This document shows, piece by piece, positions 24,366 through 36,075 of a stretch of 61,066 nt of DNA. The position numbers and the translations under genes are program-made. The stretch comes from Suillus spraguei (Eukaryota; Basidiomycota; Agaricomycetes; Boletales; Suillaceae). The DNA is taken from positions 1 to 61,066 of the forward strand of contig JABCPU010000394.1 of the NCBI GenBank assembly GCA_016800925.1, given 5' to 3'. Under the pieces are notes generated by a model. That model was not told where the DNA came from and made no database searches. It saw nothing but the letters and a program-made list of their open reading frames with translations. The first letter of the stretch is position 1. The number at the start of each line of letters is the position of its first letter.

Positions 24366-25130
24366 TAGCTCTATAATCGTTCACTCTGACTACCACTCAT
24401 GCCAGTGTTGAAACTTTTATTGCATGTAGTTTCCTATGTGGTTTTTGTATTGCCTTGTTTGGCCCTGAGGATTTGTTTATATTTGCTTACTTCACCTTCA
24501 ACCTTTCCTTCCATCTTCCGAAACATCCTATGTCTGAGCGTGGTTGCAATATGGACGCCCCCCTGACAAGGGATGTGGGCTCTAGAGTCATCCAGATATA
24601 TTTGTGCACCATGTGACCTTTTCCTGTCAAGGGAGGGTGTTCCAGTCAGACATGACTGAGCAGGCAAGGCGGTTGTGGTCTCATGTATTCATTTATTTGT
24701 CCGACTATTTTTCGCAGGGAGGCATTGTGCCATGATTCCTACTGAGATCATGGCAAACTTGTGTTTCGTCATGAATGATATGTTGTCTGGCCTTGCAAAT
24801 GCCTCCTGCCAGGTTGGTGCGTGAACTGAAGCCATTCAGACATGTGCGTGCTGCCTTCACCTCTCCTGCCAAGGGGAGTTGGACCTGGCTGACAAGCCAC
24901 CCTGATATCCATCAACAGAACATGGCTTGGTGTAAGTCCTATGCTGAGTCTAGCCAGGCACTACAAGGATGAAACCTGGGTCATGCACTGCACTGGTGGC
25001 GAGCATTGTCTGGATCTGTGTTTTTTAAAATTTTTTTAATCATTGTTTATTGTCCTGTGGGGCGGAGCCCTATCTATATGTTTTCTCACTACGCCCCTGT
25101 ACTCGTCACTGTCCCTGCTCTCAATGGAAA
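24366..25130. other. Spacer without recognisable gene
   Basis: No coding features. CTATAATCGTTCACTCTGAC at 24373-24392 recurs near 50310 in slightly altered form. Three short CCTG(A/T/C)CAAGGGA-like words lie at 24570, 24630 and 24870. Weak indications of repeat remnants only. Confidence 0.4.
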
Positions 25131-25139
25131 CACGTTTCT

Positions 25140-27009
25140 GACGCAAAATTCCAGGGATCATCCTTTCCGGATCTCCATACTCTGTGTACGACGACGATGC
25201 ACCTCACGCGGACCCTGGTATCTACACTCTGGGTGTTCCTATCCTTGGTATCCGTTATGGCCTCCAGGTCTGGTTTTCTCGAGCATCATGGTGGACACTA
25301 ACTCACGCAGGATCCAGGAGCTCTGCTGTAATTATAAGGGACAGGTAGCAAAATGCGATCATCGCTAATACGGGCTTGCAGAGGTTCAGATTAGCAGGTC
25401 CAGTGGATCTGGAAATTCCGTCGATGCCCTGTTCGAAGACTCGGCGATCAGATGCAAGTGCGTGTTTTTCGTTTCGTCTGTCATAAGCCGAGTTGACTTG
25501 CGATGAGGTCTGGATGTCACACGGAGATCAACTGTCTGTTATGCCTCCTGACTTCCATGTCATCTGACGGACGAACACCGCTCCCTATGCCGCCATCGCA
25601 CATAACTCCAAGTCGATTTATGGCATTCAGTTCCATCCAGAGGTGACACATTCACCGCAGGGAAGGCAGCTCATTGGTCGATTTGTGTTGAATATATGCC
25701 AATGCCGACCAAACTGGACAATGGTGAAGTAATCACGGTGCTACGTTTATTGTCATGTTCACAGTGATTGCAGGAGGGATTTATTGGCAAGGAAATCGTT
25801 CGCATCCGAGAGATATGTGGCCCGAAAGGACGTGTGATCGGCGCAGTCAGCGGAGGCGTCGACAGCACTGTTGCAGCCAAGTTAATGCACGAAGCAATCG
25901 GCGACAGGTGCGCCCCTACGTTCTTTTCGTGACTTGTATCTTACTCGCATACCAGATTCCATGCAATCATGGTGGACAACGGCGTGCTTCGTCTGAACGA
26001 AGCACAACAAGTCAACGACATGCTGAATAAAGATCTTGGCGTCAACCTGACCGTGGTGGATGCCTCTGAGCTCTTCCTCTCCCAACTTCATGGTGTCGAA
26101 GATCCGGAGCAAAAACGTAAGATTATTGGGAACACGTTCATCAACGTTTTTTTCGAGACAGAAGCGTCGAAGATCGAGGAAGCTCCCGAGAAGGAAGATA
26201 ATGGAGCGGAGGCAAAGGGGAAGATTGAATGGCTGTTGCAAGGAACGCTATACCCAGATGTCATCGAGAGCATCAGCTTTAAGGGCCCTAGTGCAACCAT
26301 AAAGACACATCACAATGTCGGTGGGCTTCTCAAGGACATGAAGTTGAAGTTAATTGAACCCCTACGCGAGCTCTTCAAAGGTTCGAATGGTGGAATCCCA
26401 TATGATTGATTACACTGACCGTTCTACGTAGATGAAGTCCGTGCACTTGGGAGACTTCTGTCGATACCAGCACCTCTGGGTCAACGTCATCCTTTCCCAG
26501 GTCCTGGTCTGGCCATTCGAATCTTGGGTCCCGTCACACGCGAACAAGTGAAGATCCTGCAACAAGCGGATCATATTTATATCGAGGAGATCCGCAAGGC
26601 GAACCTCTACAATCAAATTAGCCAGGCCATGGCCATCTTGCTTCCGGTGAAAGCTGTAGGCGTGATGGGTGACAAGCGCACATACGAGCAGGTTTGGAGG
26701 ACGGCACACACTCTTTTACTGCCTTAAACATATCACACAGGTAATTGCTCTGAGGGCGGTGACGTCGGAAGACTTCATGACTGCCGATTGGTATGTTTTG
26801 TCTTACTTTTTAGTCCTGTTCGATGCTAACTTGATTTTCAAGGTATGCGTTCCCTCCCGAAGTCTTGCGTCGGACATCGTCTAACGAAGTAAGTGGGATC
26901 AATCGTGTCACTTATGATATATCTTCGAAGCCCCCTGCTGTAAGTCCTGTCATTTTGTCTCATCCGAGTTAAGGTTGATTTCATTTTTTAGACTGTGGAG
27001 TGGCTATGA
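25140..27009 (+). pseudogene. GUA1: GMP synthase, N-terminally truncated and inactivated in the glutaminase half
   Basis: The amidotransferase part starts [20 protein letters not shown] and reaches ILGIRYGLQ, where the family has GICYGLQ: the nucleophilic Cys is Arg (CGT, 25253-25255). After decayed sequence it continues VWMSHGDQLSVMPPDFH, a TGA at 25565-25567, then [16 protein letters not shown] with the His/Glu pair present. The ATP pyrophosphatase part reads well: [19 protein letters not shown] (P-loop), [17 protein letters not shown] and [19 protein letters not shown]. The GMP synthase dimerisation domain ends with [16 protein letters not shown] and a TGA at 27007-27009. The first exons are missing. 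The enzyme normally makes GMP from XMP. The glutaminase half cannot work here; whether the ATP-PPase half is expressed is open. Confidence 0.92.
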
Positions 27010-27234
27010 TTGTTGACGACGCAGCGTGAACAAGGAAAACGATACATAGAATATATGTTCAGTATACGTAATTACATAAAGTAGAAAGTATGCCGACAAT
27101 GAGACTGTTTGCCTTTGTTGCAGCTGTACAAGTTGTACCCGCGAGCCACAACTTGATATGACAACTATAACGACCGCAAGGTTGATGGGCCGTCTAAGCC
27201 TTTAAATATTTTACAGATAGTCAATTCCGTGTAG

Positions 27235-28290
27235 TCCAACAGCTTTCTGCGGCTTCATCAGCATCCAAGGACTTCATGAGTTCTCGTCCACAGACTGCCG
27301 TCGCCGACAACGCGAAGATTTTGCCGGTCTTTGCAACCAGGCTCGCATCAAAAGACGTCAACGAGTATATAAACACTGCCAATAAGCTGAAGAACTGGTT
27401 GGGTTCTGAGAAAGCGTACTATCCTGACGCTCTACGTAATGTAAGTGTTAGAATTCTCGATTGGCTTGACAGAAGCAAGACTCAATAACTACTTTTGACC
27501 CCTAACACCAGATCGTTTTGCTCTTCGAGGTGTGTAGATGTATCGCTTTCTGCTCTATTTGTTCATCTTGTACTGGACAGATTGCCCACCAGACCTTTAC
27601 GACAAGGTTTCTCCATATAGAATTGTCAGCAGTGGCCGCGATGGACATATATCAGGCCTTAATTCGCGCCGTGATTCCTTTCTTGCCGCTTTTCACTGAG
27701 GAGGACCTGCAATATACGTGTTGGTTCTCACCAAGTATTCGGCTGTTTGTCAATTTTGTCACGTAGTCCGACTCCACGACTTGATCCAAAGTTCCTCTCG
27801 GGTTTCGGCTAGAATCACATATCCTGTCCGAGCTGAAGGCGAAGCCACGGCTCAAGAATACAAGTACGCAGGCATCGTAATGGTACATCCTGCCTCGGAC
27901 CGCGCCCATCGAATGATCAAGTTGAACTCTGGTATGCCTCTCATAAATCGTTTTCAAACTTTCGTATTACACAAACCTTTTGCAGCTCGTCACGGTACCA
28001 GGCCATCATACAAGCGTTCGATGATTTCATTGAATCATATATTTATATATAGGCCTCTGGAAGGCTCCCGTAAGCAGGGTTCAGACTCTGGAATCTTTCC
28101 AGAAGAATTCTGCTTCTTTTGACAATCGCGAGGCCCACGTTCTGAGCTTCGCGCCGTACTTCAAGCCCTCAGCCCGCAGAATTCTGGCTCGAGTAGTAAA
28201 TAAGCATCCAGCCATTCGCCTCCGATGGTTGAGAGCTTCGCAGCATGTCTCAGGGTCTGGCTCGATTGCCATTCGCGAGCTAGTACGTCC
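27235..28290 (+). pseudogene. Uncharacterised multi-exon gene fragment containing duplication copy 2
   Basis: Coding-like blocks: QQLSAASSASKDFM, ILPVFATRLASKDVNEYINT and KNWLGSEKAYYPDALRN ending at a GTAAGT donor (27440), then DCPPDLYDKVSPYRIVSSGR, RITYPVRAEGEATAQEYKY, GIVMVHPASDRAHRMIKLNS and, after an intron, SRYQAIIQAFDDFIESY, then FDNREAHVLSFAPYFKPSAR and RILARVVNKHPAIRLRWLRA. I do not recognise the family. The frame is not continuous between all blocks, so it is at least partly decayed. It follows the GMP synthase remnant by about 220 bp and precedes the MFS gene, in keeping with the fragment mosaic of this region. Confidence 0.45.
27442..27875 (+). repeat. Dispersed 434-bp duplication, copy 2 (CpG-rich, probable source)
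   Basis: Gap-free counterpart of 16486-16919. It keeps CG at most sites where copy 1 has TG or CA. It begins one base after the start of an intron-like GTAAGTG and lies inside a gene fragment whose coding-like sequence continues on both sides, so it is likely the source rather than the insertion. Confidence 0.9.
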
Positions 28291-28361
28291 CTGACCTATC
28301 TCACTATAATACTGCGACATAGTCTGCAACGTTTCAATGTTGTCTGCATTTTTTCAGGACA

Positions 28362-30356
28362 ATGTCATCACTTCTGCCCCTCTCCACGAATATTCATGAA
28401 CCCCAAAGGCTTTCTCTTGCCCGCAAACTCATTTTGTTAGTCATGTTCTGTCTTACTCAATTTATAGATACCTTGAGTATGTCGGCTCTCTTATCTGCGA
28501 TTCCTGCACTTGAGGCATCCATGGGTATGACTGAAATTCAATCCACTTGGGTGTTTAGTGGGTTCCGATTAACTTTTTCATCATTCCTACTTATCGTGCG
28601 TGTCCATCCCGTAAAGTCCTGATTTGCACTTCAATGCATAGTTTTAGAGTGGCCGTCTCAGTGACGTATACAACCCAAGTTAGTACTGTGCTGCCTAGCA
28701 TACCTGACGTACATGCTAATCTAATGGTTCATAGAAACTGTATTCATTGGAGGAGTGTCCACTCTTGGTATCCTCTCGTTGTGCGCAGGATTCGTTTACA
28801 CCACAGTTCCTATCCTTGTTCTGAGAGCAATCACTGTAATAGGTGATCATTCTCGCTGGTGTGTTGGTTCTGACTGATGAAGGTTACTTCTTAGCTTCTG
28901 CGATGACGATTCCCTCTGCTCTGAAACTATTGGTCAAGGTATTTCCAGATCCACTCGAACAGGCTCGGGCAGTAGGGTTCTTTGCAGGCTGTGGTGCGGT
29001 GGCCAACAGTGAGCATCCCGCATATCGTAAGACAACCCTCATAGTTCCTTTACATAGTGGGCGGTCTTGTGGTCGGTGCAATGTTCGTTCAACGGGTGTC
29101 TTACCATTGGGTCTTCTGGTTTGTGGCATGCGCGGCTGATTTGTATTTTCATGATACCGTCACAAATCGGAGAGACTGCAGGCAGTCGTAAGCCTAAAGG
29201 GGCAAAATGGAAGTCCCTTGATTTGGTCGGCGTAGGCGTCTTGACTGGTATAAATCTTTCAGCATACTTTTCTTTGTGTCGCTTACGAACTTTGATAGTT
29301 TCCTTCATCTTGTTGATTTTCGCCGTGACATCCGGTTCCACTGATGGTTGGAAATCCCCGGTTGTATTGATTCTCCTGATCATTTCAATTATAATGATAG
29401 CTGGGTTTTTCTACTGGGAAACACTTTTGCCTGCGGACCGAGCTGCCATGTATGTCAACGGAAATCTTAGCATCAATCACCGGCTGATCTTGTACCAGAC
29501 CACCACGGACATGGTTCTACAACAACTTCTCTGTTCTGTTGGCCACTGCACTTTTGCCATCCTTTTGGTGGAGTGGGGTTAGTTTATTTATTTTTAGTAT
29601 CATGTGGCAAACCGTGTTTCATTGGTCAGTGATGTCGACAGCCGTTCACATGTAAGGTATTCGCTGTCACTTCATATCGCCAACCATCAAGATTCTTTGT
29701 TCTCTAGGTTGCCACTCGGTATCGTAGCCTTTGCTGCGAGCTGCACTGGATCATTCTCTCGTATCTACAGTCCGAAGTGGATTATCCTTACTGGTCTATC
29801 ATTGTGCATGGTCGCCACCTTACTGCTGGCGCTCGGTGGGGGAAAGCCCGAAAACTATTGGCCATTTGTATTCCCAGCATTTGTACTTGGCAGCGCCGGA
29901 GTCATGGTTGCTTTCTCACATACGAAGTAAGTTTCAAATAATAGCAGTCTTCCGAGCACGGTTTACTTGCTTCATAGTATCGCTATTTTCCAAGCTGCAC
30001 CTTCATCCATGTCCAGCACAGTTGGTGCTATGTTTAACGGCGCGCTTCAATTTGGATCCGCGATTGGTCTTGCTGCTATAACCTCAATAGAGACCTCCGT
30101 GGAGGCTACTCATGGAGGTTCGCACGAGTACGCGGGAAGAGCTGCGTCGTTTTGGTGTCATCTGGTGAGGCCCCTCTATCTTTTCAACAAAAGGTAGGTT
30201 TCTCATAGTATTGCCAACCACTGAAATACTCACTTTCATGCAGTGGAAATTCCGAAGGTTGAGGCAATGTACCATGGTGGCCAACTACCCCGCAACAACG
30301 CTTACGAGGCAAGAGCAAGAGCAATCAGCAATAACTTATCCATATCCTTACTCTGA
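28362..30356 (+). pseudogene. Major facilitator superfamily transporter, nearly full length but damaged
   Basis: From ATG 28362: a short cytosolic N-terminus, then hydrophobic helices KLILLVMFCLTQFIDTLSM and FSSFLLI, the loop SGRLSDVYNP, FIGGVSTLGILSLCAGFVY, SAMTIPSALKLLVKVFPDP, VGGLVVG-type helix sequence with WVFWFVAC, and after a break ICIFMIPSQIGETAG, SFILLIFAVTSGSTDGW, LPLGIVAFAASC, WPFVFPAFVLGSAGVMVAF and GAMFNGALQFGSAIGLAAI. Introns of about 50 nt separate exons. A frame-breaking deletion near 29135-29150 joins FVACA to LICIF out of frame, and the last membrane helix appears lost before VEIPKVEAMYHGGQ and the stop at 30354-30356. The layout fits 14-helix drug:H+ antiporter-like (DHA2) fungal transporters at the plasma membrane or vacuole. 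Substrate unknown. Confidence 0.78.
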
Positions 30357-30908
30357 TCTTCCGCCCCTTCTATCTCATATCACGCCTCCGTTTGTTGTCA
30401 TAAACGCAGGGCCAAAGTGCGACCGAGATCAAATTGGTCGGCTTGTTCTGGAACGCTACCCACAACCGACGGACGAGTCTCGAGAATTTCAACAGCGACT
30501 TATGCTGTTGTGTGATACTTGGAATCTTTTTCAGGGCGCCAGGAGTGCTGCTGAGGCTTGGAGGCAGAGGGACAAGGCAGAAAGGGTTGGTAAGAGAAAG
30601 AGGGAACAGGCCGACTCAGGTCCAATACCCACACGTACCACGAGATCCAAAACACGTACGCACTGAACTCTCCCAACAACCCAGTTCTGTAACAATGCAC
30701 ATTTACTAGGGAATCTCAAACGCACACTGTCGCCCCGCACAAATGGACTCGGAGGTTCTCTCACTCGCCAAGCACTCTTACATCTCTCGAAACGACCCAA
30801 AACTAAGTTAGATGATCATGAAGGCATCTGGTCTACAGATGCAATCACACTTTGGGCTAAAAATTCTTCCAGGGCCTCATCTTTACTAGATGCTGATGCT
30901 CGTGAATA
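30330..30908 (+). CDS. Uncharacterised gene fragment, two exons
   Basis: Coding-like sequence PPFVVINAGPKCDRDQIGR, LVLERYPQPTDESREFQQR and LLCDTWNLFQGARSAAEAW is followed by a Lys/Arg-rich stretch. An intron from about 30655 to 30709 joins in frame to LKRTLSPRTNGLGGSLTRQA, then HEGIWSTDAITLWAKNSS and a TAA at 30906-30908. The amino acid pattern looks like the C-terminal part of a nuclear or repeat-encoded protein. I do not recognise the family. Its 5' part overlaps the end of the MFS frame, so the true start is lost or lies in a chimeric junction. Confidence 0.4.
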
Positions 30909-31072
30909 ATACTATTTGATTATCGTTTTGGTCTGGTCACATGTACAGTAATCACTTCTTGTCAGTCAGTTCTCTACCTTCTCATGCAACACGGTCCACC
31001 GCGTCTATCAAGATGACAACAGGTCTTACAATTGACCCTGAGGGCTTCCCTAGTGGTTTCATGAGAAGCTAT

Positions 31073-31119
31073 ATACTAGGACGACTACAGAGGCGCGGAC
31101 GAAAGACCGTACACCATAG
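31073..31119 (+). repeat. 47-bp inverted repeat, left copy, flanking the XRN1 fragment
   Basis: Begins ATACTAGGACGACTACAGAG and ends CCGTACACCATAG. It is the reverse complement of 34189-34235 with two mismatches (AGA against GGG in the middle). It abuts the 3' end of the XRN1 fragment. Confidence 0.9.
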
Positions 31120-34100
31120 CGTTCCACCTACTTGTCCCCAAGCGTTGTACCAGACATAAATGGCACATCCCACACGACATCCATCGACTTTGTATTCAAC
31201 CCAACGACAACACCCTTTGCAGACAACGGAACTCCACCTGAATCTTGAACCATAGTTACCCTGTCTCCCAAGGCAAAGCGCTGGTTCTGGAGTTGATAGA
31301 TAGCGTGCGATGGTTTTAGAACTGCGTGACGAGGGATATTCTTCACAATGGCTTTCTTGATTCCAGCTTTGGACCTGTTCTTATTGATGTCATCGGCAGC
31401 CTGTTCAATTTCTTTGACAGTGCTCTCAAGACAGTTTTGAATGAAACGTGACTCGGGATAAACGACGATTCCATACCTTCGCTAGGCTGTCCGAGAATAG
31501 GGAAACTGGCTCAAGATCTCGGACCCCCTTCGATTTGAACCACGACTTTACTTCCTTGACCCCAGCATCAGCGTGAAAGTCAAAGATGTCCGTAGCGCAA
31601 GCCATATCTATCATCCTAGAGATGAGATCAAGGAATTGTCGGGCAAATCCAACAGCTTGTCGCCCCCTTGGTCCAGACAGGACCAACCTTATATTCACGA
31701 ATGAGGTCAACTGCCTTCTCGCTAAACTCCCAATAACGACCAGCCTTCCGTGAGTAGTCAATAACTTTCAAGCCCTTGGCCTCGAACTTGATGCTCAGTC
31801 CGAGATTGTTCTTTTGATGATCGGAGGGAACCATGAAGCTTGACGTGATTTTGGAGAGCGCTCTGGGTGACATTCCGATTGTGGAAGCTGCTTTGAACGA
31901 TGGCAAGTAGTGCTGTGAAATACGACTATCAACAATAATCTTGAACTTGTTATTCTCCGTTTTATCTGAAAGGAAGAACTACGAGATCATTTAGAAAGAT
32001 AAATTGTGGTAGGGCATTGTGACATACTGCCAGAACAACAGACAAAGCGCTGTCAGTAGTTGAAGACACCTGGGCAGCCACACCATACGCGTGTTCGCCA
32101 AGGAAGAAAATGTTCGTTCCGTCAGGAAATTCCTCCGACAGAGGTGGAGCATCCTTCTCGATGAACCTGGGATCTTCGGATGCAACTTCTGAAATGACCA
32201 TCTGGACGGCTTGTTCGAGTTCTTTTTCGGGTCCTTCGTAGTCTTTAACCAATGCGCCTGATTCTAAGCGTTTCAAACCTGCACGAATGTGTAAAGAGCG
32301 GACGTCCATAAAGTACCAGCACGCACCTTTTAGCGGACGGACGTGCACCAGTAATCACTCCACATCTCTTCGAATATAGCGTCTCAATCCGTTCAGCTTT
32401 TCCCTTCCAATGGCTCAAGCTCTGGTGGGAATGCGGATTGGAAACAACCTTCGCCAGAGTACCAGGCACGAGTACCAACTTCTCGTACTTGAACAATGAA
32501 TCGGACACGGCCGTGACCAGCCCTTCTTGCAAGAAAGGCCAACCGATGAAAGTGCGTTTGCCAACCATTTCCTGGGCGATATCCTCTACCTTGCGGTTTT
32601 CGTGAGGATTTTGTATGTGAACTGCCATTGACTTGTTGCGGCTTTCGGAACGAACCGTGTACATTGACACCGTGAAAGCCTAGTTGTGCTGTGTGGGGTA
32701 ATGTACCCACAAAGGGAATCCAGCGAGAGCTTTTGCACCGAGGCATACACCTTCGCATAGTCCAGGGACGAGATGGAGTCCATCAAGAGTTGGAAGGTCG
32801 AAGGATTCCATCTTACATGTGCAACGATATATAGGAGGGAAGAAATCCGGTAACGATGAAGGATAGACTGTGGACTCTCCAGGACTGAAGATAAATTTGG
32901 TACTGGTTCCAAACCCATTGCGGCGGCGTTCCTCTGGGGTCAACCTATGTTCTCGAGCTGCACACATGGGACGATGACGAACTACAACCAAAAAGCGGAA
33001 TTTGCTACTCACATTTCATTGCTCGTAACAGCCGCTGCTCATCAATAAAGGGAATCTTAACGATTGCTTCCCATTCTTGCTTCTTTCCATTCAAGTCTTG
33101 CTCAAATTCAAGAGGGTAAAAGTCCAATATCGGTGAATTTGGATCGTACATTAGGTCCTATGGTTGATTAGTCTAATGCATGACACAGGCCACTGAACAT
33201 ACTTGATATGCTATCGGAACATGTTCCATGCTTGCAGACGGGAGGACGCCATCAGTTGTTCGAAAGGACGGAAAGGTTTACACAGCTCGAACATGAACGA
33301 CTTGTCACCAAGGTCGCGTAAATCTTGAAGAAAATGTGAACATAGCACAATGAGGACAGGGAATGTAAAAAGTACCAGATATCCGCGGGGCGTGATGGTA
33401 ATTGTAAAACCAGCCCCAGGAGGCGATCCCACTGTAATAGTGATGCATAACCCATTGTAGACCCTCTGCGTAGCGGTATATCAAGTCGTCCATCTCTTTA
33501 GGGTCATCATAGGAGATTCCAAGTTTCTCCTGTCGTGCAACCGGTTGGTCTGACGAACGGTATACAAGGCGGGGACGCACCTTGTAATATCCTCTCTTCC
33601 ATTCGGACATTTTGTCGTTGATGGATTGTTCATGTCGTGCGTCAAAACCCCCACCTTCTTCATCATCATCCACCACAGGGGCCTTGTCGAATTTCTTTGA
33701 CACTCGATCTACTGCAGCCCTACCTTCTTCATCATCTTCCTCCACATCACATCTTCCTACTCGCTCTCACTATTACTGTCTCCGTTAGCCTGCTCTGGAT
33801 CAGTTTCTGCCAAGGGTTCGTCCAAAAATCCTGGGAGCCGCCATGTGACAAGATTTTGATCCTCTTCATCGTACTCATTCCATGTAACCGACAGATGCAA
33901 CTCCTCCGCCAGGGTGCTGATGAACTTCCGTTCCCGAGCGGGAAACGTATCAGGCATTGTCAGGGCCGCAGTACGGTGCTGTGAGGGTTTCCTGGGGTTT
34001 TGCAATACAAACTGCTGTACTTGATCAAAAATGTCTCGTTGAGGACGCGTAAGAACTAACATGGACTAATTGTTAGTTGTCGACAGGAAGAATGGAAAAC

Positions 34101-34188
34101 TGTACCAAGCTTAGCACGCATGCGCGCAAGTCCATTTCTTCTACGTGTTTGCTCCGCTTTCCTTTGAATCAATTCGAGTCCACATATT
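31120..34188 (-). pseudogene. XRN1: XRN1 (cytoplasmic 5'-3' exoribonuclease) central and C-terminal fragment
   Basis: Read right to left: ELIQRKAEQTRRRNGLARMR, RTAALTMPDTFPARERKFIS, LSVTWNEYDEEDQNLVTWR, an acidic linker, EWKRGYYK, KLGISYDDPKEMDDLIYRYA and HYYSGIASWGWFYNYHHAP (the conserved second part of the catalytic region). Then PNSPILDFYPLEFEQDLNG, RCTCKMESFDLPTLDGL, FIGWPFLQEGLVTAVSDSLF, FLGEHAYGVAAQVSSTTDS and the SH3-like KGVVVGLNTKSMDVVWDVPF. The N-terminal nuclease block with most metal ligands is missing. At least three frameshifts are visible, near 33250, 32715 and 32665. XRN1 normally degrades decapped mRNA. This copy is dead and framed by inverted repeats at both ends. Confidence 0.9.
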
Positions 34189-34235
34189 CTATGGTGTACG
34201 GTCTTTCGTCCGCGCCCCCGTAGTCGTCCTAGTAT
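34189..34235 (-). repeat. 47-bp inverted repeat, right copy, flanking the XRN1 fragment
   Basis: Begins CTATGGTGTACGGTCTTTCG and ends AGTCGTCCTAGTAT. Inverted partner of 31073-31119, 45 of 47 positions complementary. No duplicated target bases were seen outside the pair. Confidence 0.9.
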
Positions 34236-34544
34236 GACATGTAGGATCTGTGGATGGCATGTATGATGCTGTCATCGAACGCCTACAACGATGGACGGTT
34301 CACGAGAGGGACTTGTATACTTAGCAAGCCGTGTGTCTGCTCTCGCCTGTACCTCCACTCCTTTCCGCTCACTCTGGCGCCTTCAGGTGTCGTTCGTGGA
34401 TTCTGACAGTTTTTGGTTGATCTGTTCAGATTCTAGGCTGATATGTGCGCACCTCGAGGATATACAATCTCATGTTTCTAAGACGACCCTCGCGAGATGT
34501 GAAGGTTCATTCCATTTCATAGATAGACTATTACGAATAGATCC

Positions 34545-35229
34545 TTTCGATCGCCTTTTCTCATTGTGGGTGATTGACCTCGGCCTGCGCCGTCTTGAGG
34601 TCATATTAGCGTGTACCAGTACCAGCCAGCAAATAGGAAATACCTTTCCAATGGGGTGCAAGAGACGAGTCAACGTATCGGCAAAAGCGATCTTGAACCG
34701 AAGACCATGCGCATTTGCGAAAGACTTGGCTGATAATTCCAGAAACTCGGCTCCCTCCTCAAATGCCTCTGGCGGCCATACCTAGCTGATACATGAACAC
34801 AAAAATACAGAGGACAGGATCTCACTCTCAGTTGAACGTGACAGAGCCCTTTCACTACATGCTTGTACTTCGTATCGAGGTCTTTCGCCACTTGACCCTT
34901 CGTTACAGGCTCGAGCTCGCAAAGAAAACGATCCGTGACACTCACAAAGCTGGCGGATAATTAGTTTGGATAATGGTACAGTAACGACGCCATGCTCACC
35001 GAACGTTTGCTAAGTGTCCGAGCAGCGTAGCATACAGTTCAGCATTAAGCCGATGATTAGCTGACCATGCAAGGAGCTTCAAGTCCGGTCTCTTAAACTG
35101 CTTAAACGTTGTTTCCTCCAGGGTAAATCCCAGTGCGTCTTTGGACAAAACGGACCAGACGGAATCTTCTGGACTATCATATAGTACTGTGAACCCCAGT
35201 ATCATTCCTCCTGGCCTATAATATGCCAT
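34545..35229 (-). pseudogene. TAO3/PAG1/Furry-type cell morphogenesis protein fragment
   Basis: Read right to left: MAYYRPGGMILGFTVLYDSPEDSV, LLAWSANHRLNAELYATLLG and LANVR at a splice site, then VTDRFLCELEPVTKGQVAKD, LDTKYKHVVKGLCHVQLR, an intron, VWPPEAFEEGAEFLELSAKS, FANAHGLRFKIAFADTLTRL and LHPIGK. After a further intron comes TAQAEVNHPQ followed by TGA (34561-34563) where Trp is expected, then EKAIERIY. This matches the N-terminal region of the very large Furry/Tao3/Mor2 scaffold of the RAM/NDR kinase polarity pathway as I remember it. Only about 200 of over 2,000 residues are here, with a premature stop. Family call fairly firm, not searched. Confidence 0.72.
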
Positions 35230-36060
35230 TTGTCACATCGGTAGCCGCTTCACTTGTTATCAACCCCTCCTTCAGCGCTGACTCTGACTCAGACACGTGG
35301 GTGTTCAACGGCTACTGTGGACCGAGTTCTCCGTCTGAGCAACTTGGTGTTGGCGACACCATCGTTGTTTATCAATACACCCTGCACATGAGTTCCATCC
35401 CCACCCCTTCCCCCATATTTACCGCAACCATTACGCACATTGTGGGGTGGGGTGGAGGCCATGTTAAGTTTGGTGTGCATACCGAGGCCACTGCTGGCAT
35501 TCCGACTTACCAGGGCCCTTGCACCATTTGTCTTCCACTACGGATATGCCGTCTCTTTTGGTGGCAGCGACTCTGGGGATGGATATTTCCTTTCCCTCGC
35601 TTATCTGTGATCCTGCAGTCACAGTGATTCCATCACATCGATTCATTTGTCAGTATCCATTTGCTTGCCTTGTATCACTCAGCAGCCTATTGTGACTTAC
35701 CCTTTCATTCATAGGTTTCAAGATGCGCTTCAGTCATGTGCATGAACCCCAGTGAAAACTGGACATTCTGAAATCTGCTAAAACAGATGTAAATATACGC
35801 AAAGCTACTTTGCACCTTACATACCTGGTCTTATCTACGGTACATAATCGACGCGTTTCGCAAACACAACATTCAGGCTATAGACTGCTTCCTTGTTCAC
35901 GCGTTGACTTTGTGTTTAGCAAACGAGAATTACAAGCAGCGCCCGGTCCATACTATGGCTACTACTCGCACACGTCGTATGCTCTGTACTCGTCACTAGC
36001 GCATGTAGTCCTTGTTGCACTATTGCTGCACCCACCATAATACATACTTTTATGTGGCAG
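35230..36060. other. No recognised gene; one 134-codon open frame
   Basis: An open plus-strand stretch at 35223-35627 encodes SADSDSDTWVFNGYCGPSSP, GVGDTIVVYQYTLHMSS and ITHIVGWGGGHVKFGVHTEA, with no recognised family and no supporting exons. The rest (35640-36060) is non-coding in appearance. Confidence 0.35.
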
Positions 36061-36075
36061 AGTGGGATTTTTTCT

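Noticed and set aside
31120..34188. First impression of a FACT/SPT16-like chromatin protein
   Set aside because: The blocks KLGISYDDPKEMDDLIYRYA, SGIASWGWFYNYHHAP and RCTCKMESFDLPTLDGLHL are those of XRN1-type exoribonucleases; the order also fits XRN1 through the SH3-like domain.
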